Assembly: GCF_037201965.1 (NCBI RefSeq)
Contig: NZ_CP147518.1
Span: forward strand, 3,899,001 to 3,963,000
From: Spirosoma sp. SC4-14
GTDB taxonomy: Bacteria; Bacteroidota; Bacteroidia; Cytophagales; Spirosomataceae
DNA: 64,000 nucleotides
Direction: 5' to 3'
The position numbers were made by a program, and so were the translations under genes. Shown piece after piece: positions 28,024 through 37,062 of this stretch (position 1 is its first letter; each line of letters begins with the position of its first letter). The notes under the pieces were generated by a model. That model worked only from the letters and a program-made list of their open reading frames with translations. It did not search any database and had not been told where the DNA came from.

Positions 28024-28557
28024 ATGCATAGACTTATCCTTTCAGGCATCCTGCTAGCGCTATGTTTAGTGGTGGATGGATGCTATCGGCCTTACGCACC
28101 GGCTCCGCCGACTTCAGGCGACACCTACCGGCCGGTTTATGCCCCCTTTTCCGAAGTCCGTTCGGTGCAGACGCTGGAACCCCAACCGTACAAAAATGCC
28201 GGAAAAATCTACATTAAAGATAAATTCCTGTACATCAACGAGGTTGGAAGCGGTATTCATATTGTCGATAATAGTCATCCCGAAAAACCGGTTCAGGTGG
28301 CGTTTATTGCCATCATGGGTAATCAGGAACTGGCTATTAAAGACAGTATTCTCTATGCCGATAACGTAACGGATCTGGTGGCGCTCAATATTGCGGATCC
28401 GCATAATATCCGTCTGGTAAAGCGTCTTCAAAATGTATTCGACTATTCGGCCTACCCGTTAGCCACGAATGTACGTTTCGAATGCGCCGACCCGGCAAAA
28501 GGGGCCGTTATTCGCTGGGAGAAAACCGCTGTCGAAAATCCTCAGTGCTATCGCTAA
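28024..28557 (+). CDS. LVIVD-repeat lipoprotein
   Basis: A 177-residue lipoprotein (lipobox VVDGC, Cys about 20) with beta-propeller-type LVIVD repeats: FLYINEVGSGIHIVDNSHPE and LYADNVTDLVALNIADPHN. Such repeats stack into propellers in surface proteins of Bacteroidota. It is short for a full propeller, so it may be partial or pair with the neighbour. It is followed after 29 bases by a second LVIVD lipoprotein and a barrel protein, apparently one operon. Confidence 0.75.
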   Translation: MHRLILSGILLALCLVVDGCYRPYAPAPPTSGDTYRPVYAPFSEVRSVQTLEPQPYKNAGKIYIKDKFLYINEVGSGIHIVDNSHPEKPVQVAFIAIMGNQELAIKDSILYADNVTDLVALNIADPHNIRLVKRLQNVFDYSAYPLATNVRFECADPAKGAVIRWEKTAVENPQCYR

Positions 28558-28586
28558 GACCTGATCTATCCTAACCTACAACCTTC

Positions 28587-29336
28587 ATGAGAACATTCAG
28601 CTATCTGCTACTGGCCACTATTCTATTCATCCAGGCCTGCCAGACTACTGGTAGCGATTCGCCCTCCCCCGGCACCGGGGTTGGCGGTTCAACGGCCCGG
28701 TTTACCATCAGCGGTAACACACTCTACACCGTTAGCAATACCGCTCTGCAAGCCTACGACATTTCGAATAGCAGCAACCCCCAGAAAGGTAGCAGAACCT
28801 CGCTGGGGGTTGGCGTTGAAACGATTTCCCCCTACCAGAACAACCTGTTCATCGGCACACAAACGGGTATGTATATTTTTGATACCAATGCCGGGAATCC
28901 GAAACAGCTTAGCTTATATACCCATATTCTAAGCTGTGATCCGGTAGTTGCGCAGGGCAACTATGCCTATGTTACACTCCGGAGTGGCACCAATTGCCGG
29001 AATCAGTCTGTTTCCATCAACAGCCTGGATGTAATCGATATCAGCGATCCCACTAAGCCACGGCTGGTTCAGAGCTATCCGATGACCAATCCGCGTGGCC
29101 TGGGTGTCGACAGCACCTTGCTGTTTGTCGGTGAAGGAGATTATGGCCTGCGCGTAATGGACATTAGCAACCCGGTCGATATTAAGGAACTGGAATACTT
29201 TTATGACACCAAGACCTACGATGTAATTCCAACTAGGAAACTGTTGATCGTTACGGGACCGAAGGGCATATATCAGTACAGCTATGCCGATCTGAACAAG
29301 TTAAAGTTACTCAGTCAAATCCCGGTAGAGCCATGA
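28587..29336 (+). CDS. LVIVD-repeat lipoprotein
   Basis: A 249-residue lipoprotein (LFIQAC, Cys about 18) with several LVIVD-type units: LYTVSNTALQAYDISNSSNP, SLDVIDISDPTKPRLVQS and YGLRVMDISNPVDIKELEYF. Repeats of this kind form surface beta-propellers, often on adhesin-like proteins. Its stop overlaps the start of the next gene in an ATGA arrangement, which suggests translational coupling. Confidence 0.85.
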   Translation: MRTFSYLLLATILFIQACQTTGSDSPSPGTGVGGSTARFTISGNTLYTVSNTALQAYDISNSSNPQKGSRTSLGVGVETISPYQNNLFIGTQTGMYIFDTNAGNPKQLSLYTHILSCDPVVAQGNYAYVTLRSGTNCRNQSVSINSLDVIDISDPTKPRLVQSYPMTNPRGLGVDSTLLFVGEGDYGLRVMDISNPVDIKELEYFYDTKTYDVIPTRKLLIVTGPKGIYQYSYADLNKLKLLSQIPVEP

Positions 29337-30049
29337 AAATTTCTCTCCTGATTGGGTTGCTGATAGGGCTTAGCGACCTGCTTTTCACGGCTAATGCCCA
29401 ATCGGTAAGCTCGGTACCGAACAGCCAGAACGCGCAGGGGTATCTTCCGCGGTGGATCGTCAAATTTGCGCCCTTAAGTCTCATCGATCCCAGCAATACC
29501 ATTCAGTTTGGCGTCGAACGGGTCGTCAGTCAGCAAAACTCGCTACAGGCTGAATTTGGCTATGGTTGGCAGGGGATAAACGCCTGGAATCGCGGGAATG
29601 AAACACGCTACAGCAACTTTGAAGTTTGGCGCGGCCGGGCCGAATGGCGACATTACTGGCGTCGAGCCCCGGCTCCGATTGGTGGTTATACGGCCATCGA
29701 AGGCTTATACCGACGTGACAATGCCATGGAACATGGAACTGTAGGGATCGGATCTTCTCTCGATATCTACCAGTATCAGTATTACCAGATGTATTCACTC
29801 CCGATTTCAAATCAGGTCTGGGCCCTTACTGTAAAGGTTGGCCGCCAGTTTTCCATGTCAGCCAACAACCGATTGCTGGGCGACTTTTATATGGGTTTAG
29901 GGTACCGGACTGGCACTACCAGCCAGCCACATCGGCCTGATGGATACAATTATTATTACCCTAGTGGCCTCATAATCGACCCGTTTAATCTAAATCGGTA
30001 CCCAAATCTCAACGCGTCGTTCGGTATAAAAGTGGGATATGCTTTCTGA
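29333..30049 (+). CDS. Predicted outer-membrane beta-barrel protein
   Basis: A 238-residue protein with a signal peptide (MKISLLIGLLIGLSDLLFTA) and strand-rich, aromatic-ended segments (IQFGVERVVSQQNSLQAEFG, NRLLGDFYMGLGYRTG), as in Bacteroidota DUF3575-like barrels. The last residues GIKVGYAF end in Phe, the usual barrel-assembly signal. It overlaps the upstream LVIVD gene by 4 bases (ATGA). It may anchor or display the LVIVD lipoproteins; that is inferred from operon structure only. Confidence 0.75.
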   Translation: MKISLLIGLLIGLSDLLFTANAQSVSSVPNSQNAQGYLPRWIVKFAPLSLIDPSNTIQFGVERVVSQQNSLQAEFGYGWQGINAWNRGNETRYSNFEVWRGRAEWRHYWRRAPAPIGGYTAIEGLYRRDNAMEHGTVGIGSSLDIYQYQYYQMYSLPISNQVWALTVKVGRQFSMSANNRLLGDFYMGLGYRTGTTSQPHRPDGYNYYYPSGLIIDPFNLNRYPNLNASFGIKVGYAF

Positions 30050-30065
30050 TTTTTCCAGCACTTTC

Positions 30066-30149
30066 ACCGCAGAGACCGCCAAGATCAACCGCAACGTACA
30101 CAGCGGATTGCTTCGTGACCTTTGCGCTTATCTTAGCGACCTCTGCGGT
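30066..30149. repeat. CCGCAGAG inverted repeat
   Basis: ACCGCAGAG at 30066-30074 is matched in reverse complement at 30141-30149, and flanking bases continue the match with gaps. The wording (GACCTCTGCGGT, TTCGTGACCTTTGCGC) resembles dispersed repeats seen in many bacterial genomes. It lies between the barrel gene and porQ. Confidence 0.5.
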
Positions 30150-30267
30150 AAAAACCCAATCTGATTTTTTGCAAAAGTCCTGCTCAATTTTGTATCGGGC
30201 TTATAATCGAATTTTTGTCGGGCTGAAATTTCGCGTTTCTTTGCAGCAAAACGCGAATGATTACTGC

Positions 30268-31314
30268 TTGAAAAACCGACTCTTTTTCTTCATCACGGTT
30301 TGGTTCTGGCCGTTTCTGACAATGGCTCAGCCGCTCGGCGGTCAGCGTGTTTTTTCATTTCTCGATCTGCCTACCCACGCACGTGTGGCAGCCCTGGGCG
30401 GTCAGGTAGCATCGGCCACCCAGCCCGACGGCTCCTACCATCTTAACAATCCGGCGCTGGCCGATTCCATCCGCGACAACCAGCTTTCGTTAAGCCTGAT
30501 GCCGTATCTGGCTGCGGCCAAATATTATACCCTGCACTATGGATTGCCTTTTGGCGCGGGACAGGCCGGCCGAAAGGCGCACTGGGCTGCCGGTATGCAA
30601 TACCTGAGCTACGGACAGTTTACGCTGACCGATCCGGCCGGGAACTCGCTGGGCACTTTTTCGGCCAACGACTACGCTGTTAGTCTCACCCATGCCCGTA
30701 CAGAAGGAAATTTCACTCTCGGGGCAACGCTGAAAGCCGTTGGTTCGAGCATCGAAACCTATTCGGCATTTGGGATTCTGGCCGATCTGGGGGGCGTATG
30801 GCGACACCCGAAACAGGAATTAAGCTTCGGTCTGGTAGCAAAAAACGTTGGCTACCTACTTAAGAACTACGGCCCTTCTGAGGCCAGCCTGCCATTCGAT
30901 CTTCAGGCGGGCGTAACGCTAAAACCTAAACACGCCCCTGTTCGACTGACGTTAACGGCCCATCATCTACAGCAATTCGACATTACCTACAACGACCCAA
31001 CCCTGAACGTCCGGTATGATCTGAATGGAAATCTGATCCCGCAGACAACCAGTGTTACCGAAAAAATTGCCCGACATCTGAGCGTTGGAGTCGAGCTGCT
31101 GATTAGCCGAAATGTGCATATTCTGGCGGGCTACAATCACCTCAAACGTCAGGAAGGCAAGCTCACCACCGGGGGCGGTGGTGCTGGCATTTCCTTTGGC
31201 GCATCCATTCAGGCGCGCGGTTTTCAGCTCACCTATGGGCGTTTTTCGTCGGTTCCCACAGCAGGCACCAGCCAGCTATCCCTGCGCATTGATCTGGATC
31301 GTATTATCCGATAA
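30268..31314 (+). CDS. porQ: Type IX secretion system protein PorQ
   Basis: A ~348-residue protein matching PorQ, a part of the outer-membrane attachment complex of the type IX secretion system (with PorU, PorV and PorZ). AQPLGGQRVFSFLDLPTHAR and VAALGGQVASATQPDGSYHLN are characteristic of the family. The frame opens at 30115, but the TTG at 30268 gives a proper signal peptide (MKNRLFFFITVWFWPFLTMA) and is preferred; a TTG start is uncommon but plausible. Together with the STN and DUF5686 genes it places the organism in Bacteroidota. Confidence 0.85.
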   Translation: MKNRLFFFITVWFWPFLTMAQPLGGQRVFSFLDLPTHARVAALGGQVASATQPDGSYHLNNPALADSIRDNQLSLSLMPYLAAAKYYTLHYGLPFGAGQAGRKAHWAAGMQYLSYGQFTLTDPAGNSLGTFSANDYAVSLTHARTEGNFTLGATLKAVGSSIETYSAFGILADLGGVWRHPKQELSFGLVAKNVGYLLKNYGPSEASLPFDLQAGVTLKPKHAPVRLTLTAHHLQQFDITYNDPTLNVRYDLNGNLIPQTTSVTEKIARHLSVGVELLISRNVHILAGYNHLKRQEGKLTTGGGGAGISFGASIQARGFQLTYGRFSSVPTAGTSQLSLRIDLDRIIR

Positions 31315-31542
31315 GCGTTATCATCCGTCCGTGTAATTCTCATAGCCTATAGCCGAACTATGAATTATATTTCAGGCATAATCATTTGGACAAAATAAAG
31401 TAAACGTTTATTTTAAACAAGAATTTAAAGTCCAGAGCAGGTAAGCGAAAACTTTTTTTCAAGTTACGCTGTATGTGTATAGTCAACTGAGTTTACTTAG
31501 TTTATCTCGTTGGTCATCTACCATTCATTGCCTATTCTGATT

Positions 31543-34182
31543 ATGGACGATAACTACTCGGATTCGTCTGACCGGGGTATTGATTATCCCATTCGATGGC
31601 GTACCAACCTATTCTGGCTGGCCCCTCTCCTGTTGTGCCTACTAACTGGCTATCAGGCTATTGCTCAAAAAGTCGTTGTCAGAGGTAAAGTTCTCAACGC
31701 CCGTACCAACGAAGCTGTTGAGTTTTCAAATGTCGTTATTACCGGCACCACTACCGGCACCCAGTCGGACCTGAACGGTGCTTATGCCCTTGAACTTTCG
31801 CCGGGAACAGTTACCCTAAAAGCGTCATTTGTTGGCTACGCGCCCGATTCAAAAACCATCACCATCGACGGGTCGAAGAAGGTAATCGTTTTGAATTTTC
31901 GCTTGCAGCCTCAGCAAAAAAATCTGTCTGAAGTGACCGTGAAAGGTAAGAAAGAACGCTATCGGAACAAAGGTAATCCGGCCGTTGCGCTGATCGAAAA
32001 AGTAATTGCGCACAAAGCTCAGAACCGAAAAGAAGCGTTCTCCTTTTACCAGTACAACAAATACGAAAAGATCGAATTTGACCTGAGTAACATTTCCGAA
32101 AAATTCCGAAACCGGCGCTCACTCAAAAAATTCGATTTCGTCTTCAATTATCTCGACACCTCGCAGGTGACGGGTAAAGTGAACCTGCCGATCTACCTGA
32201 AAGAGTCGGTTTCTAATGTGCTGTATAGCCGCAATCCAGAGCGAAAAAAGGAAGTTGTAGACGCCGAAAAGATGACCGGACTCGGCAATTATGTCGATAA
32301 TAACGGCATCAAGGTGTATCTGGAAACGCTCTATCAGGATGTGAATGTTTATGATAACAACATCATGCTGCTGTCGAATCAATTTCTGGGCCCTACGGCT
32401 CCACTGGCTCCGCAGTTCTACAAATTTGTTATCATCGACTCGACCGACATCAAGGGCGTTCGGTGCGTCAACCTGGGGTTTTCGCCCCGAAACAAAACCG
32501 ATCTGTTGTTTCAGGGCACGATGAGCATTGCGCTCGATTCGAGTTATGCGATTCGGAAAGTGGTGATGGGCTTCTCGAAAGACATCAATGTCAATTTCGT
32601 GACTGATATGCGGCTGGCACAGGAATATGATTTTGTGCAGGATCAGGGGCTGATGCTAACCAAAGACGAGCTGGCCATTGAATTTAATCTGCTTAAGAAA
32701 GAGAACGGCATGGGGCTATTTGGCCAGCGCAGTGTGTCGTATCGGGATTATATTCTGAACCAGCCTATCGACCTGAAGCGATTTAGTGGGCTTTCGACCG
32801 ATATAAACCGGGATGCTCAAACGCGTAGCGATACCTATTGGGCCGAAGCACGACACCAGCCCCTTTCCAGTAAAGAGCAGGGCATTTATACGATGGTCGA
32901 CAGTGTGAAGAAAGTGCCCGTCTTTCAGAAATTTATGAACACGGCCATGTTTCTGCTGGAAGGCTACAAGCCATTCGGTCCGTTTGAACTAGGCCCGGTT
33001 AATACGTTCTATAGCTTCAACCCGGTCGAAGGGCTGCGGTTGCGGGCCGGTGGCCGAACAACCACCTCGTTCAGCGACCGGATGGCGTTCGAAACTTACG
33101 GTGCTTACGGCTTCCGCGACAAGCGATTCAAATATTTTGCTTCGGCTACGTTCTCACTCACCGACCATAATACCTACACCTATCCCATCAAACACATACA
33201 GGTCAGCGTACAGAACGAGCTGAAAATTCCGGGGCAGGAACTTCAGTTTGTGCAGGAAGACAACTTTTTGCTGTCGTTCAAGCGCGGCCCCAATAACCGC
33301 CGAACCTACAATCAGGTTTTCAACATCGACTACCTCAATGAGTCGAAAAGCGGTCTGGCTATCAACTTAAATGCCAGGCATATTCAGCAGACCCCGGCGG
33401 GTGCGCTTACGTTCGAGCAGTTTTCGCCCGATGGTAGCCTGATGCCCATAACGAACGTAACCAGTACCGAACTAACAGCCGGACTCCGGTATGCGCCACA
33501 CGAACAGTTCTATCAGGGCAAAAATTACCGGGTACCCATTGTTAACAAATACCCCATTATTCAGGTACGCTATACGGCTGGCATAAAAGGGTTGCTGGGT
33601 GGTCAGTATACATTTCAGCGGCTGATGGCCTATGCCAACAAACGCTTCTACGTATCGCCCATTGGTTATACGGATGTAACACTCGAAGCAGGGCAAACAT
33701 TTGGTCGGGTACCGTTCCCGTTGCTCACCATTCACCGGGCTAACCAAACATATGCCTACCAGCCCGAGTCTTATAACATGATGAATTTTCTGGAATTTGT
33801 CAGCGACCATTATGGTGCCGTTTTCGCCGATCACTACTTCAATGGTTTTGTGTTTAATAAGATTCCGCTGATTAAGAAGCTAAAACTACGCGAAGTGGTT
33901 ACCTTTAAAGGTCTCTGGGGTGGTTTACGCCCCGAGAATCAACCTGGTGCCGAAACGAGTGCGCCAGGTCAGGCCGATGGTCTGCTACGCCTGCCAACCG
34001 ATGAGTCAGGCAAACCCGTGTCGTTTGGTCTGGATTCCCGACCCTATATGGAAGCGAGCATTGGCATTGCCAATATCTTCAAAATCCTGCGCGTCGACCT
34101 TATCAAACGGCTGACCTATCTGGAGCACCCCAATGCCCCGCAGGGATATGGAATTCGGTTTCGAATGAAGTTTGATTTTTAG
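31543..34182 (+). CDS. DUF5686 / carboxypeptidase-regulatory-like outer-membrane protein
   Basis: An 879-residue protein: signal/transmembrane N-terminus (FWLAPLLLCLLTGYQAIAQ), CarboxypepD_reg-like domain (VRGKVLNARTNEAVEFSNVV, about 45-130), a DUF5686-type middle with EVTVKGKKERYRNKGNPAVA and LIEKVIAHKAQNRKE, and a beta-barrel C-terminus ending RFRMKFDF. Such proteins are common large outer-membrane proteins in Bacteroidota; their ligands are mostly unknown. The ATG at 31543 is preferred over the TTG at 31510. The next gene starts 12 bases after its stop. Confidence 0.85.
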   Translation: MDDNYSDSSDRGIDYPIRWRTNLFWLAPLLLCLLTGYQAIAQKVVVRGKVLNARTNEAVEFSNVVITGTTTGTQSDLNGAYALELSPGTVTLKASFVGYAPDSKTITIDGSKKVIVLNFRLQPQQKNLSEVTVKGKKERYRNKGNPAVALIEKVIAHKAQNRKEAFSFYQYNKYEKIEFDLSNISEKFRNRRSLKKFDFVFNYLDTSQVTGKVNLPIYLKESVSNVLYSRNPERKKEVVDAEKMTGLGNYVDNNGIKVYLETLYQDVNVYDNNIMLLSNQFLGPTAPLAPQFYKFVIIDSTDIKGVRCVNLGFSPRNKTDLLFQGTMSIALDSSYAIRKVVMGFSKDINVNFVTDMRLAQEYDFVQDQGLMLTKDELAIEFNLLKKENGMGLFGQRSVSYRDYILNQPIDLKRFSGLSTDINRDAQTRSDTYWAEARHQPLSSKEQGIYTMVDSVKKVPVFQKFMNTAMFLLEGYKPFGPFELGPVNTFYSFNPVEGLRLRAGGRTTTSFSDRMAFETYGAYGFRDKRFKYFASATFSLTDHNTYTYPIKHIQVSVQNELKIPGQELQFVQEDNFLLSFKRGPNNRRTYNQVFNIDYLNESKSGLAINLNARHIQQTPAGALTFEQFSPDGSLMPITNVTSTELTAGLRYAPHEQFYQGKNYRVPIVNKYPIIQVRYTAGIKGLLGGQYTFQRLMAYANKRFYVSPIGYTDVTLEAGQTFGRVPFPLLTIHRANQTYAYQPESYNMMNFLEFVSDHYGAVFADHYFNGFVFNKIPLIKKLKLREVVTFKGLWGGLRPENQPGAETSAPGQADGLLRLPTDESGKPVSFGLDSRPYMEASIGIANIFKILRVDLIKRLTYLEHPNAPQGYGIRFRMKFDF

Positions 34183-34194
34183 TGACCTATTCTC

Positions 34195-35238
34195 GTGAAG
34201 AAAAAAATACTGTTCATCGTCGGATCGGTTAACCAAACCTCGCAGATGCACCAGATTTCGGCGCAACTTGCCCATGACTACGAGTGCTGGTTCACTCAAT
34301 TTTATGCCGATTCAAAGCTGATTAACTGGGGCATTCGGCAGGGTTGGCTCGACCATACCATTCTGGCCGGCAAATTCCGCTCCGATGCCGAAGCGTACTT
34401 ACGCGCTCATAACCTGAATATCGATTATCAGGCTAAAAAAAATCAGTACGATCTTATTGTGGTATGTTCTGACCTGATTGTTCCCAGTGCCGTTCGGGCA
34501 ACCAAAAGTATCTGGGTTCAGGAAGGCATGGTTGATGAGGTAACCTGGCTTACTAAAGCCGTGAAAGCACTCAGACTGCCCCGCTACTTCAGCGTAGGCA
34601 CCTCCCTCAATGGAGCGTCGAACCTCTGCGATATCTATTGTGCCGCATCTGAAGGGTACAAGACGTTTTTCACAAACATGGGGACCGATGCCAGCAAGAT
34701 TTTCGTAACGGGCATTCCCAATTTCGACAACGTTAAAAAGTTTCGGAATAATGAGTTTCCGCATCGCGACTATGTGATGGTAGCTACCTCCGACATTCGG
34801 GAAACGTTCCGGAGCGAAGACCGGCTGGCATTTATCCGACAGGCGGTCGAGAAAGCAAACGGGCGTCAACTTCTGTTCAAACTGCACCCTAATGAAGTAA
34901 GGGAACGGGCCGAAGCGGAAATCAGGCAAGTGGCTCCGCCCAATACCCTGATTTTTCAGCAGGGTAATACCAACGAAATGATTGCCAACTGCGCCGAACT
35001 CATTACACAGTACTCAACGGTAGTCTATGTAGGCATGGCCCTGGGGAAACCTGTTTCGTCGTATTTCGATATTGACCAGCTCCAACGGCTAACACCGGTA
35101 CAGAACGGAGGCACATCGGCAGCCAACATCGCCCGCATCTGCCGGGACTTCCTAGGGGTTAACAGTTCAGGTAAAGAATTTGTTAAATCGTATCGATACG
35201 AGTCGATGCGCTATGACCATGAACGACTTTCGCTGTAA
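34195..35238 (+). CDS. Predicted GT-B-type glycosyltransferase or capsule polymerase-like protein
   Basis: A 347-residue protein starting at GTG 34195 with an N-terminal nucleotide-binding-type strand (KKKILFIVGSVNQTSQMHQI) and a C-terminal half like the second Rossmann domain of GT-B or CDP-glycerol-type transferases: QLLFKLHPNEVRERAE, LITQYSTVVYVGMALGKPVS. Membrane segments are absent. It starts the cluster of CMP-sugar-type genes, so it may use the activated sugar made here. The exact family is not settled. Confidence 0.6.
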   Translation: MKKKILFIVGSVNQTSQMHQISAQLAHDYECWFTQFYADSKLINWGIRQGWLDHTILAGKFRSDAEAYLRAHNLNIDYQAKKNQYDLIVVCSDLIVPSAVRATKSIWVQEGMVDEVTWLTKAVKALRLPRYFSVGTSLNGASNLCDIYCAASEGYKTFFTNMGTDASKIFVTGIPNFDNVKKFRNNEFPHRDYVMVATSDIRETFRSEDRLAFIRQAVEKANGRQLLFKLHPNEVRERAEAEIRQVAPPNTLIFQQGNTNEMIANCAELITQYSTVVYVGMALGKPVSSYFDIDQLQRLTPVQNGGTSAANIARICRDFLGVNSSGKEFVKSYRYESMRYDHERLSL

Positions 35239-35289
35239 CTAGCGCAATTAAACCAGAGCAGGTGTTTACGTTCCGATTGATTTGATTCC

Positions 35290-36135
35290 ATGAATCACCC
35301 AACAATAGTAGTCATCGTTCAGGCCCGAATGTCGTCGAGCCGGTTTCCAGGAAAGGTACTCAAGCCCCTCCTGGGCAAACCGTTACTGGCCCGAATGCTC
35401 GAACGGCTGAACCAGTGCCAAACCCCTTTTACCACCGTCGTTGCCACATCGACCGACCCGTCTGATGATGTGATCGAACAATTTTGCGAGTCCGAACAGA
35501 TTCCGGTTTATCGGGGTAGCCTGACCGATTGTCTGGACCGGCACTATCAGATTGCCATACACTGGAATGCCGATGTGGCCGTTAAAATCCCGTCGGACTG
35601 TCCGCTAATTGACCCGCGTGTTGTTGATCAGGTGTTTGACGTTTTTCTGAAAAACCCCGGTCAATACGACTTTGTCAGCAACCTGCACCCGGCCACCTGG
35701 CCCGATGGCAACGATGTCGAAATTATGACCCGTGCCTGTCTGCAGCGCACCTGGAGCGAAGCCACCAAACCGCTCGAACGCGAACACACCACACCCTATA
35801 TCTGGGACACCGCTCCCGAATCCTTTCGGATCGGCAATGTTGTCTGGCCAACCGGCCTCGATTACTCCATGAGTCACCGCTTCACCATCGACTATGCCGA
35901 CGATTACGAATTTATTCGTCGCATTTACGAAGCCCTCTATCCTGCCAAACCCAATTTCTCCTGCGAAGACATTCTGAATTTACTGGAACAAAACCCTAAT
36001 ATCTATGAAATCAATGCCGACCTGGCGGGTGTAAACTGGTACCGCAATCATCTGAATGAACTGAAAACTGTTTCAGCCGAACAAACAAAAAGCCCCCTCC
36101 CCCCCAAGGGGGCTTTTAACTTAGCTAATGCATGA
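35290..36135 (+). CDS. SpsF-type cytidylyltransferase
   Basis: A 281-residue nucleotidyltransferase of the SpsF/NeuA/KdsB fold: VVIVQARMSSSRFPGKVLKP (about 5-24) is the glycine/Arg-rich CTP-binding loop, VKIPSDCPLIDPRVVD (about 97) carries the metal-binding Asp, and YSMSHRFTIDYADDYEFIRR follows. These enzymes attach CMP to an acidic sugar. The last residues (KSPLPPKGAFNLANA) are encoded by a G/C hairpin repeat, not by family sequence. Its stop overlaps the next ATG (ATGA), suggesting coupling with the transketolase subunit. Confidence 0.88.
   Translation: MNHPTIVVIVQARMSSSRFPGKVLKPLLGKPLLARMLERLNQCQTPFTTVVATSTDPSDDVIEQFCESEQIPVYRGSLTDCLDRHYQIAIHWNADVAVKIPSDCPLIDPRVVDQVFDVFLKNPGQYDFVSNLHPATWPDGNDVEIMTRACLQRTWSEATKPLEREHTTPYIWDTAPESFRIGNVVWPTGLDYSMSHRFTIDYADDYEFIRRIYEALYPAKPNFSCEDILNLLEQNPNIYEINADLAGVNWYRNHLNELKTVSAEQTKSPLPPKGAFNLANA
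36088..36118 (+). repeat. AAGCCCCCT hairpin inside the end of the cytidylyltransferase gene
   Basis: AAAAAGCCCCC on the left pairs with GGGGGCTTTT on the right around a C-rich centre. It has the form of an intrinsic terminator but lies inside the coding sequence, encoding KSPLPPKGA, 17 bases before the stop. The same wording forms the large inverted repeat at 40361-40483. Confidence 0.7.
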
Positions 36136-36989
36136 ATAGTAACACCTTACAAGATCTGGAAGCAACAGCCTTACGGGTACGGGAGCACATCATCCGTATG
36201 TCGACCGATGGCGGATGCTTTACGGGAGCCTCACTTTCGGCGACCGATCTGGTCGTTTACCTCTACAAACAATTTCTGAAGATCGATCAGTCGACGCTGA
36301 ACGATCCAAACCGTGATTATTTGTTCCTGTCGAAAGGGCACGATGTTCCGGCCCTCTATGGCACCTTTGTCGAATTGGGCTGGATGCCTGCCGAACGGCT
36401 TGCCAACCATTTATCGACCAACGACTCGGTCTACTGGCATCCCAACGTTAAAATTCCTGGAATTGAGTTTCATTCGGGTTCATTAGGTCATCTTCCCTCG
36501 GTGGCACTGGGTGTAGCGCTCGACTGCAAGATAGGGGGATCGCCCAATAAGGTTGTCTGTATTCTGGGTGATGGCGAATTGAATGAGGGTTCGGTATGGG
36601 AAGCCGTTCTGGTCGCTAATGCCTACAAACTCGACAACCTGCTGTTTGTGGTCGACCGTAATTTTTTCCAGGCCAATATGCCAACCGAAGAACTGATACC
36701 GCTGGAACCACTTGCCGATAAGTTTGCAGCGTTCGGCGCGGCCGTCAAACGAGTCGACGGCCACAACTTTACAGCGTTAGAAAATGCACTTTCGGAATTT
36801 CCGTTTGAATCGGGCAAGCTTAATGTCCTGATTGCCGACACGCGCCGGGGTAAGGGTTTGCCAAGCATTGAAGCCCGCGCCGATCGGTGGTTCTGCAACT
36901 TTACGCACGACGAAGTCGACGCTCTAATCGGCGAATTACATGGCCAACATAAGGCTACTATTGAATCGGAAACCCTGGTAGTGAGATAG
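36132..36989 (+). CDS. Transketolase-like protein, N-terminal (thiamine diphosphate) half
   Basis: A 285-residue transketolase N-terminal subunit. LFLSKGHDVPALYGTFVELG is the substrate/ThDP side and CILGDGELNEGSVWEAVLVA followed by NLLFVVDRN is the ThDP-binding motif (GDG...N, about 140-170). The pyrimidine domain is a separate gene next door, so this is a split transketolase. It moves a two-carbon ketol unit between sugars. Within this operon it may supply the carbon backbone for a NeuB substrate. Confidence 0.9.
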   Translation: MNSNTLQDLEATALRVREHIIRMSTDGGCFTGASLSATDLVVYLYKQFLKIDQSTLNDPNRDYLFLSKGHDVPALYGTFVELGWMPAERLANHLSTNDSVYWHPNVKIPGIEFHSGSLGHLPSVALGVALDCKIGGSPNKVVCILGDGELNEGSVWEAVLVANAYKLDNLLFVVDRNFFQANMPTEELIPLEPLADKFAAFGAAVKRVDGHNFTALENALSEFPFESGKLNVLIADTRRGKGLPSIEARADRWFCNFTHDEVDALIGELHGQHKATIESETLVVR

Positions 36990-37047
36990 TTTACGGTTTA
37001 TGGTTTCTCTGCCTTGTAGCTTGCTTTGATGCGGAGCAACCGTAAAC
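36989..37047. repeat. Intergenic inverted repeat, GTTTACGG family
   Basis: GTTTACGGTTTATGG at 36989 onward is opposed by GCGGAGCAACCGTAAAC at 37031-37047. It lies in the spacer between the two transketolase halves. Confidence 0.6.
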
Positions 37048-37062
37048 AGAATACAGAATACA

